DNA of 64,000 bases from Gordonia westfalica (GCF_900105725.1 NZ_FNLM01000034.1:3348001-3412000), one strand, 5' to 3'. Positions 36,942 through 45,889 are shown, counted from the first letter of the stretch. Numbers and translations are program-made. Notes: generated by a model not told the origin, from the sequence alone.

Positions 36942-39062
36942 TCAGCCGGCGGGCGGGGCCTCGACCGGCGGCACACCTTCGACCGGCGCCGGTGGGTAAA
37001 CCAGGTCGTTGACGCGGTAGACGACGGCCTCGCCCTGGCGGAACACCTCGGTCAGGCCGGGTGCGCCGTTCTCGCGCAGCTCCAGGAACGGGTCGCCCTG
37101 GTGCCCGTTCTCGGGGTCGGGTCGGCCGCGCTGGAACTCCCAGTAGCTCGTCGGGGAGTCGATCACGTAGTGCACGTTCATGTCCCGGACGATCTGGTCG
37201 ATCGCGGGGTCGGCGCCGATCTTCGCAACACCCCAGAAGACGTCGCGCTGCCGATCGGAGAACTCGTTGGCGCGGTAGAACGGGAACATCGGGGTGACGC
37301 CGGTGACCGGGTACAGCCAGCCGGTGCCCTGGTCGAGGTTGTTGAGGACGAGCACGTCCTGGGCGTCGGGCTGCGAGGCGAGCCACGCATACGCGGCGAG
37401 GTCGTCGGGACCGACATATTTGCCGCCCCGCTCCTTCGATGCGATCTGCGCATTCGGCGGGTAGCGGACCACCGCGGCGCCGGCGATCAGGACCAGCAGC
37501 GCCACGTACGTGGCGGCGACCAGCCACCCCGCCCGACTCGTGCCCTTGGCGGGAGCCTCGTCGGACTGCCCGAGCCGCCTCCCGATGACACCGATCAGCG
37601 CGACCACGGCAACGCCGATCGCGACGCCCGCGGCCGCGGCCGAGAAGATGGCGACGACGAAGGTGAGTCGGTGCGGCGAGTTGTAGAAGTAGCCGCCGAT
37701 CGCGCCGAGCGGGTACGACAGCGGGCCGAGCGACACCACCGAATTGGTCGTCACGAGCGCGAAGACCAGCCAGGCGGCGAGTCCGGCCCAGCACCGCAGC
37801 CACGCGAGGACTCCGAGGCCGAGAACGGTCACGATGATCAGCGGCCACACCGGGAAGTGGTTGAGTTCGAGCGGGATCGTGCCGTTGAAGGCACCCTGCG
37901 CCAGGCCGCGCAGAACTCCGATCCCTTCCTCGCGGAAGTCGAAGAACGGGAGTTCGTTGGTGTCGGCGACGCGGATCGTGCCGAGTACCACCGGGAAGAT
38001 CAGGATCAGGGTGAGGACCGCGGTGACGGCCAACGTCGCGAGGTCGGTAAGACGGCTCGCCGCCGGTCGCCACAGCCCCTCGCACAACCACCACAGTCCG
38101 ACGATGACGCCGACCAGGATCAGACCGGAGGGGTGGGTGGCGGTCACACCGGCCACCGCGAGCGCAGCCGGTAGTACTCGGGACCGGTCCCGGACGACGC
38201 TCAGCACCAGGACCGCGGCGACCGGAGCGAGGCTGACGCCGACGGCATTCGGCACCGACGTCAGTTGCACCTCGACGTACGGCAGCGATGGGAACAATGC
38301 CGCGACGGCACCGGCGGTACCCGCGATGAGTGCGGAGGTGTCGACGTCGAAACGATGGCGGGCGAACCAGTAGCCCAGCGATGCCACACCCAGCGGCACC
38401 GTCACGGCAAGCACTGCAGGCGAATACGTGTTGTACAGCTCCACCGGATTGGCGCCGGTCAGCGGGAACAGCAAGGCGCCCAGGGCGTGCCAGGTGTTCG
38501 GGTAGTAGTTGAACCCGTGGGTGTCGTAGTTCATCAGCTCGCCCATGCGCATGGCCGAACCGATCCCGGTCTCGTGGATCCATCGCAGAGAACTGGCGTG
38601 CCACAACGAGTCCCACACCTGCGGGATGTTGTCGAGTCCCGCGAAGGCGGTCTTGGCCACCGGCCGGATGCAGGTGATCGCGATGATCAGTCCACCGAGG
38701 CCGAGGCCGGCACCCGCGCGCAGGATCGCGGTTCGTCCGACTCGTGGTTCGCCTGTATCCGCAGGCACCGGCGCGAGTCGACGACCGATTCCCGTGCGCA
38801 GCAGTCGCGAATACACCCAGGCCCCGGCGAGAGCCAGCACCAGTCCCACGAGCGCCGAGACCGGGTTCCACACGAAGCCGACGGCCGAGTACAGGACGGT
38901 GAGGATGGAGACCAGCGCGAAGGTGATCGCCGGTCCGGCCGCGAACGCCACCGGCCAGGGCAGGTTCATCCGCCGGCCCACGAAGGCACCGGGAAGAATC
39001 AGTACCAGCGCGGACACGATCACGACCCACGCAGCCAGCACCATCACCCCGCGCCTTTCCAC
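36942..39062 (-). CDS. Large polytopic membrane protein, DUF6541/Rv3635-like
   Basis: The 706-residue protein has roughly a dozen membrane segments in the first 520 residues (for example VMVLAAWVVIVSALVLILPG, FAAGPAITFALVSILTVLYS) and an extracytoplasmic C-terminal domain of about 180 residues (KYVGPDDLAAYAWLASQPDA, LNNLDQGTGWLYPVTGVTPM). The architecture is that of GT-C lipid-linked sugar transferases. The start is a GTG at 39062; the in-frame ATG at 39044 is an alternative. The position next to galE and the rml genes mirrors Rv3635 and supports a role in arabinogalactan or lipoglycan assembly, by inference. Confidence 0.75.
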   Translation of the reverse strand: MERRGVMVLAAWVVIVSALVLILPGAFVGRRMNLPWPVAFAAGPAITFALVSILTVLYSAVGFVWNPVSALVGLVLALAGAWVYSRLLRTGIGRRLAPVPADTGEPRVGRTAILRAGAGLGLGGLIIAITCIRPVAKTAFAGLDNIPQVWDSLWHASSLRWIHETGIGSAMRMGELMNYDTHGFNYYPNTWHALGALLFPLTGANPVELYNTYSPAVLAVTVPLGVASLGYWFARHRFDVDTSALIAGTAGAVAALFPSLPYVEVQLTSVPNAVGVSLAPVAAVLVLSVVRDRSRVLPAALAVAGVTATHPSGLILVGVIVGLWWLCEGLWRPAASRLTDLATLAVTAVLTLILIFPVVLGTIRVADTNELPFFDFREEGIGVLRGLAQGAFNGTIPLELNHFPVWPLIIVTVLGLGVLAWLRCWAGLAAWLVFALVTTNSVVSLGPLSYPLGAIGGYFYNSPHRLTFVVAIFSAAAAGVAIGVAVVALIGVIGRRLGQSDEAPAKGTSRAGWLVAATYVALLVLIAGAAVVRYPPNAQIASKERGGKYVGPDDLAAYAWLASQPDAQDVLVLNNLDQGTGWLYPVTGVTPMFPFYRANEFSDRQRDVFWGVAKIGADPAIDQIVRDMNVHYVIDSPTSYWEFQRGRPDPENGHQGDPFLELRENGAPGLTEVFRQGEAVVYRVNDLVYPPAPVEGVPPVEAPPAG

Positions 39063-39145
39063 ACTCGCCCGTCACCCCGCGGTGGGGCCCGTCTCCACTC
39101 CCTGCCGGGCCCGACCAAACACTCAGCAGGGTACCCGGCGTCGTC

Positions 39146-40408
39146 TCAGCGCGACTGTCCGGTGACGACGCTCTCGTTCGGCATCGGCTCTACGGCCATC
39201 GGGAGGACTTCCGGACGGTGCCGCGTATGCCCGGCCGCGGCGACGGCGAGGCAGGCCAGGGCCGCCACTGCACCGAACCCGAACATCTCCGTGTAGGTGA
39301 TGGACGTCCAGGTCTCGGCGATCCAGGCGAGGACCGCGGGGACGGCGAAGCCCAGGTACGTCACGCTGTAGAACACGGCGGTGAGTCCGGCGAGGTCGTC
39401 GGGCCCGGCGATGCGCTGCACCTCGAGCAGTCCGGCGATCAGCGCCATGCCGTAGCCGCAGCCCAGCAGAGTTGCGGCTACGAGTGACAGCCACACCGTC
39501 AGCACGTGCGCCGCCATCGCCGCGACGATCATGCCCGCGACGAGCGTCGTGAGGGCGACCACCACGCCGCGTGAACTGCCGGGCACGTCGATGCGACGAC
39601 CCACCGACTGGATGCCGAACCCGGCGCCGAGTCCGAGGACGCAGCACAGGGCGGCGAAGGCGATCGGCGCTCCGGAGGTCCGGTCCGACATGAGCGCCGG
39701 GATGATCGCGTACGCCGACGCGGCAGCACCGAACACCCACGGTGCGACCGGGAGCACGACGAGCATGAATCGTCGGTGACCGGCGGCCGGGATGCGCAGG
39801 TCGTCACGCAGACGACCCGGTGTCGCCTGCCGGAACCTCGTCTCGGGAACCACCGTCAGCAGAGCGCCCGCACACACCGCGACCAGGATGTTCACCACGT
39901 ACGGCAGTACATGCGGCCAGGGCCCCCACTGCGCGAGCACACCGGCGACGCCTGCACCGACACCGAAGCCGGCGGTCAGGCTCATCGCCGCTCGTCCTGC
40001 GCCTGCCCCGGCTCGCGCACCGTCGCGGTCGGACAGCTCCTTGATCCAGCTGCCGCCGACCGCCATCGCGAGACCGAGCGCGATGCCACTGCAGACGCGT
40101 CCCGCGGTCAGCAACGCCACCGACTCCGAGCCGGCGGCCAGCAACAGCGAGCCCAGCGCCGCGAACACGGGCGCCGGGAGCATGAGCGGACGGCGACCGA
40201 AGCGATCCGACAGAGGTCCGCCGATCAGCAGTGCGGGCACGATGCCGAAGACATACGCGAACAGCAGCGCGTCGACGACGACCGGAGAGAGTCCGCTGAT
40301 CTGCCGGTACATGACCAGCAACGGGGTGAACTCGTTGCCGCCCCACGCGGTCGCGAAGACGGCCAGCGACACCGCGGGCCATCCGAAGCGGGCACGTTTG
40401 TCGGTCAT
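39146..40408 (-). CDS. Major facilitator superfamily transporter
   Basis: The 420-residue protein has twelve predicted membrane segments. The MFS motif between helices 2 and 3 is GGPLSDRFGRRPLM, and helix 5 has a Gly-rich SLTAGFGVGAGVAGVL. It overlaps the stop of the GntR-type regulator gene upstream by 4 bp, so the regulator and transporter are one unit. The substrate is unknown; drug or aromatic-metabolite export/import are equally possible. Confidence 0.85.
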   Translation of the reverse strand: MTDKRARFGWPAVSLAVFATAWGGNEFTPLLVMYRQISGLSPVVVDALLFAYVFGIVPALLIGGPLSDRFGRRPLMLPAPVFAALGSLLLAAGSESVALLTAGRVCSGIALGLAMAVGGSWIKELSDRDGARAGAGAGRAAMSLTAGFGVGAGVAGVLAQWGPWPHVLPYVVNILVAVCAGALLTVVPETRFRQATPGRLRDDLRIPAAGHRRFMLVVLPVAPWVFGAAASAYAIIPALMSDRTSGAPIAFAALCCVLGLGAGFGIQSVGRRIDVPGSSRGVVVALTTLVAGMIVAAMAAHVLTVWLSLVAATLLGCGYGMALIAGLLEVQRIAGPDDLAGLTAVFYSVTYLGFAVPAVLAWIAETWTSITYTEMFGFGAVAALACLAVAAAGHTRHRPEVLPMAVEPMPNESVVTGQSR

Positions 40409-41055
40409 GCGGGTTCTCCCGGGAGGTCGTGGACACCGGCGAGGTGCCCCGCCAGAAGGTGTTCGAAGCGGTCGGCGTCGGCGGCCTCGATGGCGCCGAG
40501 GAGGTCGAGGTGATCGGTGAGGATGCGCGCCGCCACCCCGGCGTCCCGATGCACCGAGGCGATCGTCATGCGCCGGTGGCGCTCCCCCAACGTCGTGTAG
40601 AAGTCGGCGAGGAGCGGGTTGTCGCCGGCTGCGGCGATCAACTGGTGGAACTCCGCGTCGAGCCGCGAGAACCCCGCGATGTCGGCCGCGTCGGCTCGTC
40701 GGTGGGCCTCGAGGTTGTCGGCCAGACGCCTTGCCAGTTCCGCGGCTGCGCCGGGCCGGGAGGTGACCGATCGGACCGCGTGGCCCTCGAGGAGGCGTCG
40801 GGCGTCGACGACGTCGCGCTTCTCACGGTCGCCGATGGGCACCACGAGCGCTCCGCGCTTCGGGTAGAGCCGCATCCATCCCTCGGTCTCGAGACGCAGA
40901 AACGCCTCCCGCACGGGAGTGCGGCTGACCGAGCACCTCGTGGCGATCTCACCCTCGCTGATCAGCTCACCGCCGGCGATCCCGTTTGTGAGGATTTGCT
41001 CTTTGACCTCCGCGTATACCCGCTCAGCAGCGGATTCTGCAGAGGTATGCGACAT
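40405..41055 (-). CDS. GntR-family (FadR subfamily) transcriptional regulator
   Basis: The 216-residue regulator has an N-terminal winged helix: ERVYAEVKEQILTNGIAGGE, then RCSVSRTPVREAFLRLETEG and LYPKRGALVVPI. The C-terminal FCD ligand-binding domain shows RRLLEGHAVRS, FSRLDAEFHQLIAAAGDNPL and ILTDHLDLLGAIEAADADRF, whose His/Asp residues normally bind a metal and a carboxylate ligand. It is the first gene of the pair with the MFS transporter and presumably controls it. A TACGGCCGTA palindrome lies 90 bp upstream at 41146. Confidence 0.88.
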   Translation of the reverse strand: MSHTSAESAAERVYAEVKEQILTNGIAGGELISEGEIATRCSVSRTPVREAFLRLETEGWMRLYPKRGALVVPIGDREKRDVVDARRLLEGHAVRSVTSRPGAAAELARRLADNLEAHRRADAADIAGFSRLDAEFHQLIAAAGDNPLLADFYTTLGERHRRMTIASVHRDAGVAARILTDHLDLLGAIEAADADRFEHLLAGHLAGVHDLPGEPA

Positions 41056-41145
41056 AGACACAAGTTGTACCTTACCAGTGCTCGATGACGCCGTCACCAG
41101 GCACGACCCGCCTTCCGCGACGGTCCTCATCGGTGAGACACTTAA

Positions 41146-41155
41146 TACGGCCGTA
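41146..41155. promoter_or_regulatory. TACGGCCGTA palindrome between gntR and the malic enzyme gene
   Basis: A perfect 10-bp palindrome within TTAATACGGCCGTAACGA. It could be an operator for either divergent gene. Evidence is limited to symmetry. Confidence 0.35.
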
Positions 41156-41297
41156 ACGAGCGTCACCCTCGCTCACGGGCCCTGATCGCGTCCGCTGAGC
41201 CACCCGCTCGCGTCGATGCGGATCTCGATAGCTCGCGGGCAACGTGGCCGGCGAGACGATGCAACCCGCGTTTCGCGGCATTCAGGAGGACCCGACC

Positions 41298-42533
41298 GTG
41301 ACAAGCACGGAGGAGACACGCATGGGGGACACACGTATGGGCGACACCCCGATCACCGAACCGACCATTGCCGATCTGCCGATCACCGACGACGAGATCT
41401 TCCTGGCGCACGCCGGCGGCAAGCTGTCCGTCGAGTTGCGCGCGCCGATCGACACCCAGCGCGACCTGTCGATCGCCTACACCCCGGGCGTCGCCCAGGT
41501 GTCGCGTGCGATCGAGACCGACGCCACCCTGGTGAACAAGTACACCTGGACCGACCGTCTGGTGGCCGTGGTGAGCGACGGATCGGCCGTGCTGGGCCTC
41601 GGTGACATCGGCCCGCGTGCGTCGCTGCCGGTCATGGAGGGCAAGTCCGCCCTGTTCCGCAGCTTCGCCGGGCTCAACTCGATCCCCATCGTCCTGGACA
41701 CCAAGGACCCCGACGAGATCGTCGAGACCCTGATCCGTCTGCGTCCGAGCTTCGGTGCGGTCAACCTCGAGGACATCTCGGCACCGCGCTGCTTCGAGAT
41801 CGAGCGTCGCGTGATCGAGGCCCTCGACTGCCCGGTCATGCACGACGACCAGCACGGCACCGCCATCGTCGTCCTGGCCGCCCTGAAGGGCGCGGTGACG
41901 CACCTGGGTCGTGACATCACCACCCTGCGCGTCGTCATCTCCGGCGCCGGCGCCGCGGGTGTTGCCTGCGCCAACATCCTCCTGGCAGTCGGCATCACCG
42001 ACGTCATCGTGCTCGACTCGAAGGGCATCGTCTCCGAGGGTCGCGACGGACTGAACGAGTCGAAGGCCGAGCTGGCGAGCCGCACCAACCCGCGGGGCCT
42101 GGTCGGCGGCGCCGTGGAGGCACTCGACGGCGCAGACGTCTTCATCGGCGTCTCGGCCGGCCTCATCCCCGAGGAGATCATCGCCTCGATGAACGACGAC
42201 TCGATCGTGTTCGCGCTGTCGAACCCCGATCCGGAGATCCACCCGGAGGCCGCCGCCAAGTACGCGGCCGTCGTCGCGACCGGGCGCAGCGACTTCCCGA
42301 ATCAGATCAACAACGTGCTCGCTTTCCCGGGTGTCTTCAAGGGTGCGCTCGACGCGGGTGCGCGCCGGATCAGCGAGGGCATGAAGATCGCTGCGGCAGA
42401 GGCGATCTTCTCGGTGGCCTCCGAGGATCTGCGTGCCGATCGCATCGTGCCCAGCCCGCTCGACGACCGGGTCGCACCGGCCGTCGCGGCCGCGGTCGCC
42501 AAGGCCGCACAGGACGAGGGTCTCTGCTCGTAA
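41298..42533 (+). CDS. NAD(P)-dependent malic enzyme
   Basis: The 411-residue short bacterial malic enzyme decarboxylates malate to pyruvate. Key stretches are LSIAYTPGVAQVSRAIETD, VSDGSAVLGLGDIGPRASLP with the catalytic tyrosine/lysine region KSALFRSFAG, VNLEDISAPRCFEIE (metal-binding acidic residues), HDDQHGTAIVVLAAL, and the nucleotide loop ISGAGAAGVACANIL. I chose the GTG at 41298 because AGGAGG sits eight bases before it; an in-frame ATG at 41244 lacks one. The cofactor preference (NAD or NADP) is not decidable by eye. Confidence 0.92.
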   Translation: MTSTEETRMGDTRMGDTPITEPTIADLPITDDEIFLAHAGGKLSVELRAPIDTQRDLSIAYTPGVAQVSRAIETDATLVNKYTWTDRLVAVVSDGSAVLGLGDIGPRASLPVMEGKSALFRSFAGLNSIPIVLDTKDPDEIVETLIRLRPSFGAVNLEDISAPRCFEIERRVIEALDCPVMHDDQHGTAIVVLAALKGAVTHLGRDITTLRVVISGAGAAGVACANILLAVGITDVIVLDSKGIVSEGRDGLNESKAELASRTNPRGLVGGAVEALDGADVFIGVSAGLIPEEIIASMNDDSIVFALSNPDPEIHPEAAAKYAAVVATGRSDFPNQINNVLAFPGVFKGALDAGARRISEGMKIAAAEAIFSVASEDLRADRIVPSPLDDRVAPAVAAAVAKAAQDEGLCS

Positions 42534-42544
42534 GCTTTTGTGTC

Positions 42545-42581
42545 ACAAGCCAGTTCGATCCCCGCGATCGAACTGGCTTGT
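42545..42581 (+). terminator. Bidirectional intrinsic terminator
   Basis: ACAAGCCAGTTCGATC pairs perfectly with GATCGAACTGGCTTGT across a CCCGC loop (16-bp stem). It lies between convergent genes, the malic enzyme and the PCD-VOC protein. No T-run follows, as is common in high-GC actinobacteria. Confidence 0.85.
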
Positions 42582-42599
42582 CTCATATGCGCAGGCGGT

Positions 42600-43271
42600 T
42601 CAGTCCCGTTCCTGCCAGGTGCAGAGACAGACCTCGTTGTCTTCGGCGTCGGCGAGAATCCACCATGCGGGCGCGTGCTCGTCCGAGAGCAACTGACCGC
42701 CCGCGGTGATCGCCGCCTGGAGACGTTCGTGCACTTCGTCGTGGGGCAGCCAGAGGTCGAAGTGAATCCGGTTGCGTTGCGGGCGAGGCCCATCCATCTG
42801 CTGGAACCACACGCCGGGGAGTCGTCCGTCCGGGTCGACCAGGTCGACGGCCTCCCTCTCGTCCGCGTCCTTGTATCCGAGAACGGCCTTCCAGAACGGC
42901 CGGATGGCCGCGATGTCGAGGGCGTCGATACCGAGGTCGACCTGCGCGACGGGCGACGCCAGTTTCTCGAGTTCCATGTCGGACGCGATGGTCGAGATAC
43001 GGTTCGCCAGGGCCACATCGGCTTCGGTGAGTTGGTGCGCACTGTGCGTCGTGAGGACGAGATGCACTGATCCGTAACGAAGATCGACGTCGGGATGATG
43101 ATTGGCCTCTTCAGCCGCGTCGACGATCTTGGTGATGAACTCGAGGCCTCGCACCATCGACCTGGTGCGATAGGCCGCCGCGAGTTTCTGATTGGCGATG
43201 ACTCGCCACGGGTCGTCGACGACCTCGGTGGCCTGATTGGCGGTGAGCGGTGCGCGCGTGGACCCGGTCAT
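42600..43271 (-). CDS. Fusion of pterin-4a-carbinolamine dehydratase-like and VOC domains
   Basis: The 223-residue protein has two parts. Residues about 8-100 match the PCD/DCoH fold, including the active-site EEANHHPDVDLRYGSVHLVL and LTTHSAHQLTEADVALANRI. Residues about 108-223 form a VOC (glyoxalase-like) domain: VDLGIDALDIAAIRPFWKAV, GVWFQQMDGPRPQRNRIHFD and WWILADAEDNEVCL. PCD enzymes recycle oxidised tetrahydrobiopterin; why it is fused to a VOC domain is unknown. The ATG at 43271 is the best start, although its ribosome site (GGGGGAG) is very close. Confidence 0.75.
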   Translation of the reverse strand: MTGSTRAPLTANQATEVVDDPWRVIANQKLAAAYRTRSMVRGLEFITKIVDAAEEANHHPDVDLRYGSVHLVLTTHSAHQLTEADVALANRISTIASDMELEKLASPVAQVDLGIDALDIAAIRPFWKAVLGYKDADEREAVDLVDPDGRLPGVWFQQMDGPRPQRNRIHFDLWLPHDEVHERLQAAITAGGQLLSDEHAPAWWILADAEDNEVCLCTWQERD

Positions 43272-43322
43272 ACTCCCCCATGCTGCCTGTTCGGTCGGAG
43301 ATGCGAAAGGGTGTACCCACAC

Positions 43323-43367
43323 AGAGTGCGGGCTGAGTGCCGGATTCCGGTACTCAGCCCGCACTCT
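43323..43367 (-). terminator. Strong hairpin after the MinD-like gene, part of a dispersed repeat
   Basis: AGAGTGCGGGCTGAGT (43323-43338) pairs perfectly with 43352-43367. The 13-nt interior GCCGGATTCCGGT can itself pair. It lies 10 bp past the stop of the minus-strand gene at 43378. The core resembles the hairpin at 32119. Confidence 0.7.
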
Positions 43368-43377
43368 GGAAATACGT

Positions 43378-44085
43378 TCAGCGCTGATTCGACGTCGCTG
43401 CGGCCAGTTTCGCGATCGACTCGACCGTCGCCGGCAGGAGCCCGCGTCGAGCGTCCGAATCGAGCGAGGTCCCGGCGCCGAGAACCGGGTCGTAGTCGAG
43501 GCCGATGACCGTGCCGACAGCCCCGGAGACGACGCCGACCAGCATCTCGGCGAGGCCCTCCTGCTGCGGCACCGGCAGTTGGGAAGCGATCACGACGACG
43601 GTGTGTTCGAGCACCCCGGCGCGGTCCCACTCGGTGAAGATCACCCGCGCACGGTTGAGCAGATCCGGCCGTGGGCTGATCACGAGGACCGGCGTGAGGT
43701 TGGGGAGGTCGTCTTCGGCGAGTTCGGGCAGCAGCGTCAGCGGGTGCGCCCCGGCGTCGATCACCGGCACAGCCCCCTGGCGCCATACCTCCACGACGGC
43801 GTCGGTGACCGCCGCCTCGTCGGGCGGCAGCCAGAGACCCGTGCCCGACGCGGTGCGCAGCAACTCTTCGTTGCCGGTTCCGCGGAGGCGGAGTTCGATG
43901 TCGCAGTCGCTACCCGACGCATCGACCCACCACGAGAGCAGGCCGAGCGTCGACGCAGCGCGATGTTCGGCGAGGAGGGCCGACACGACAGACGTGCCGA
44001 CCCCGCCGGCGGTTCCGCAGACGACGGCGGCCCGCTCATCCCAGATCTGCGGGTCGCCGTCGCGAGGCGTTGTTGAAGCAGTCAT
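43378..44085 (-). CDS. MinD/CpaE-like P-loop protein at the end of the cassette array
   Basis: The 235-residue protein has a deviant Walker-A-like motif VVCGTAGGVGTSVVSALLA in which the usual signature lysine (GKGGxGKT/S) is replaced. Later parts resemble MinD/CpaE-type or septum-site ATPase-like proteins: VPVIDAGAHPL, PVLVISPRPDLLNRARVIF and VVVIASQLPVPQQEGLAEML. Activity as an ATPase is doubtful without the lysine. TAAGGACTG precedes the ATG. It follows the last small cassette gene by 48 bp on the same strand and may be co-transcribed. It could be part of that system or just a neighbour. Confidence 0.55.
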   Translation of the reverse strand: MTASTTPRDGDPQIWDERAAVVCGTAGGVGTSVVSALLAEHRAASTLGLLSWWVDASGSDCDIELRLRGTGNEELLRTASGTGLWLPPDEAAVTDAVVEVWRQGAVPVIDAGAHPLTLLPELAEDDLPNLTPVLVISPRPDLLNRARVIFTEWDRAGVLEHTVVVIASQLPVPQQEGLAEMLVGVVSGAVGTVIGLDYDPVLGAGTSLDSDARRGLLPATVESIAKLAAATSNQR

Positions 44086-44133
44086 CAGTCCTTATGGAAC
44101 CAGAACGGAGGGGCCGTACCCATTCGCCTCGCG

Positions 44134-44619
44134 CTAAGGGACCAACATGAAGAATGTCGAACCCTTAGGAGTTTGGAGAACTCGCACGGGGGTGTTGATC
44201 GCATATGTGGTCAGCCCAATCGTGGCCGGGCCCGATCCAGTCACGACGTCCCACGTCTTCTTCTCCCCGGGGCGCGGTCCGAACGAGACCCTGGTCCACT
44301 TCTCGAGATCCAATCCTCGGCCACTCGTGTAGGCAGAGCGGATACGGAAGGTGCACTTGGGATTCTGCTTCCAGGTTGGGCCCTCGCCGAGAAAGCCACG
44401 TGAAATCGCCGTGATGCGGACAACTCCGGGCTTCTTATCCGCGGCCGCAATTCTGAAGGCGACAGCACCTCTGCAGAAGGAATGATCTCCGAAGGTGCCA
44501 ACGGTATCGCCGTTGGTGTTGATCTGTGGAAGCGGCGCGGCGGAAACTTCACCGGCACCTGCAAACCCAGCAGTCACTGCGATTGCCACACCCAGCAGGG
44601 TTACTACGAGTTTCTTCAC
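44134..44619 (-). CDS. Exported ~160-residue cassette protein, unit A (small protein)
   Basis: The 161-residue protein has a clear Sec signal peptide ending GEVSAA (cleavage about residue 28). The mature part keeps the family pattern FGDHSFCRGAVAF ... TWKQNPKCTFRIRSAYTSGR ... FGPRPGEKK and ends TFFMLVP. Two cysteines (in SFCRG and NPKCT) are conserved in all four paralogs and could form a disulfide. The GTG at 44619 has GAGGA five bases upstream. It lies 73 bp downstream of large gene A. I do not recognise the family. A predicted all-beta secreted fold is likely but untested. Confidence 0.75.
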   Translation of the reverse strand: MKKLVVTLLGVAIAVTAGFAGAGEVSAAPLPQINTNGDTVGTFGDHSFCRGAVAFRIAAADKKPGVVRITAISRGFLGEGPTWKQNPKCTFRIRSAYTSGRGLDLEKWTRVSFGPRPGEKKTWDVVTGSGPATIGLTTYAINTPVRVLQTPKGSTFFMLVP

Positions 44620-44692
44620 TTGAATCCTCAATTGATGTTGCGGCTCTTTACGAATGGCTCCCGCTTCGGGCTGCGTCAGTAATCCGACAGGA

Positions 44693-45889
44693 CTACCTCG
44701 CCTCCTCCCCAGGCCACAACACTTCACTGCCCGGGATTGCGTTCTTCAAGGTGTCCGATTGCGCCCTGGTCCAGTCTCGGACTGACTTCTCCGCGTGCGG
44801 ACCGAACACCGCGTACGGTGCACGAGCCTGGCCACCAGACCACTTGTGGGTTGAGGGTCCGACCTTGACGTTCACATCCCCGCGGCTGTTGACGACATAG
44901 TCGACAGCCGGGAGGCCAGAGCGACGTGCTTCGGCCGGCGAGAGGTGAAACTCAAACTGATTCTCTCCGTTTACCTCAGGCGCCGCATGCCGGGGGCGGC
45001 TCTGCCTCCATGGCTCATCCGGGTTGGCACCTGGATCACCAGCCCCGAGGGAGTAAGCGAGGAGACCACCAGCGGTGCCACCGATCGCGAAGCCGAGCGC
45101 TGCACCGGCTGCGCCAGCGCCGATCCCGCCAACCGCAGCACCGATTCCAGCCCCGACAGGCACATCAAAGAAAGCTGTTGCACCAGCGGTAGTGACCCAG
45201 CTGACTCCCAGACCAGCGAGCGCACCGACCCCGGCACCGCCAACAGCACCAACCACCGCCGACGGAATACCCAGCGCCACAGCACCAGCCGTACCACCAG
45301 CCATCACACCGATGATCGTCGCAGCAGCACGACGACTCGCCTCATCCTCAGGCACACCCACCGAAATCAAACCCTGAGCAATCTTCGCCTCACCATACGC
45401 CGACCACGCATTGATCGAATTGACATCCCTCGCCGACAACCCCTGCGGAATATCGGCCACAAAGTTACCCACACGAATCTTGTCCGGCGGCGGCGCAATC
45501 GGACGCACCGGCGGAGCAACCCGCGGCGCAACAGGATTGGTGATCACCGACGAATACGGCTGATCATAACTCTGCGACAACGACTCGTCATACGACTGAT
45601 ACGGAGCCTCCACCGGCGGACCCGGAATCGAACCCGGACCCGGCACAACAACCGGCTGCACCACCGCATCACTTGGCCCCGGCCCACCCGGCGCAACATC
45701 AGACGGACTCGTACCACCCTGACCCGGAGCCGAATCCGACGGATCAGTCCCACCCTGCTCCGGCACCGCAAACGCCACACCAGCACCAGCACCAGCAGAA
45801 ATCGACACCGCCACAACAGCAGACGTCACCGACAACAACGGCCCACTAGGCGACCGCCGCCTACGATGCCGACCCCGACTCTGCGTCAT
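44693..45889 (-). CDS. Exported glycine-zipper cassette protein, unit A (large protein)
   Basis: The 398-residue protein starts with an Arg-rich n-region (SRGRHRRRRSPSG) and a hydrophobic signal/anchor. A Pro/Gly/Ser linker follows to about residue 135, then a helical segment (PQGLSARDVNSINAWSAYGE). A long Gly/Ala zipper region (about 190-295) holds AGGTAGAVALGIPSAVVGAV and GAGIGAAVGGIGAGAAGAAL. The C-terminal ~95-residue domain runs NQFEFHLSPAEARRSGLPAV to NAIPGSEVLWP. The middle TAFFDVPVGAG segment is specific to this copy and unit D. The N-terminal 215 codons are nearly identical in four copies. RBS AAAGG precedes the ATG. I believe such proteins have been labelled 'insoluble domain protein' in related genera, from memory. 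Function unknown. Confidence 0.8.
   Translation of the reverse strand: MTQSRGRHRRRRSPSGPLLSVTSAVVAVSISAGAGAGVAFAVPEQGGTDPSDSAPGQGGTSPSDVAPGGPGPSDAVVQPVVVPGPGSIPGPPVEAPYQSYDESLSQSYDQPYSSVITNPVAPRVAPPVRPIAPPPDKIRVGNFVADIPQGLSARDVNSINAWSAYGEAKIAQGLISVGVPEDEASRRAAATIIGVMAGGTAGAVALGIPSAVVGAVGGAGVGALAGLGVSWVTTAGATAFFDVPVGAGIGAAVGGIGAGAAGAALGFAIGGTAGGLLAYSLGAGDPGANPDEPWRQSRPRHAAPEVNGENQFEFHLSPAEARRSGLPAVDYVVNSRGDVNVKVGPSTHKWSGGQARAPYAVFGPHAEKSVRDWTRAQSDTLKNAIPGSEVLWPGEEAR
45246..45889 (-). repeat. Near-identical N-terminal module, copy A (644 bp)
   Basis: This segment is almost identical to 47116-47765, 50319-50956 and 52142-52785. It contains three copies of the hexamer ACCAGC (45779-45796) coding for Ala-Gly in the signal region. 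On the coding strand it is rich in GGT, GAT, GTT and GCT codons, unlike the C-ending codons of most neighbours. Confidence 0.9.

Noticed and set aside
42545..42581. 16-bp perfect inverted repeat as an integration or operator site
   Set aside because: It lies between two convergent stop codons, the expected place for a bidirectional terminator, and no integrase is nearby.
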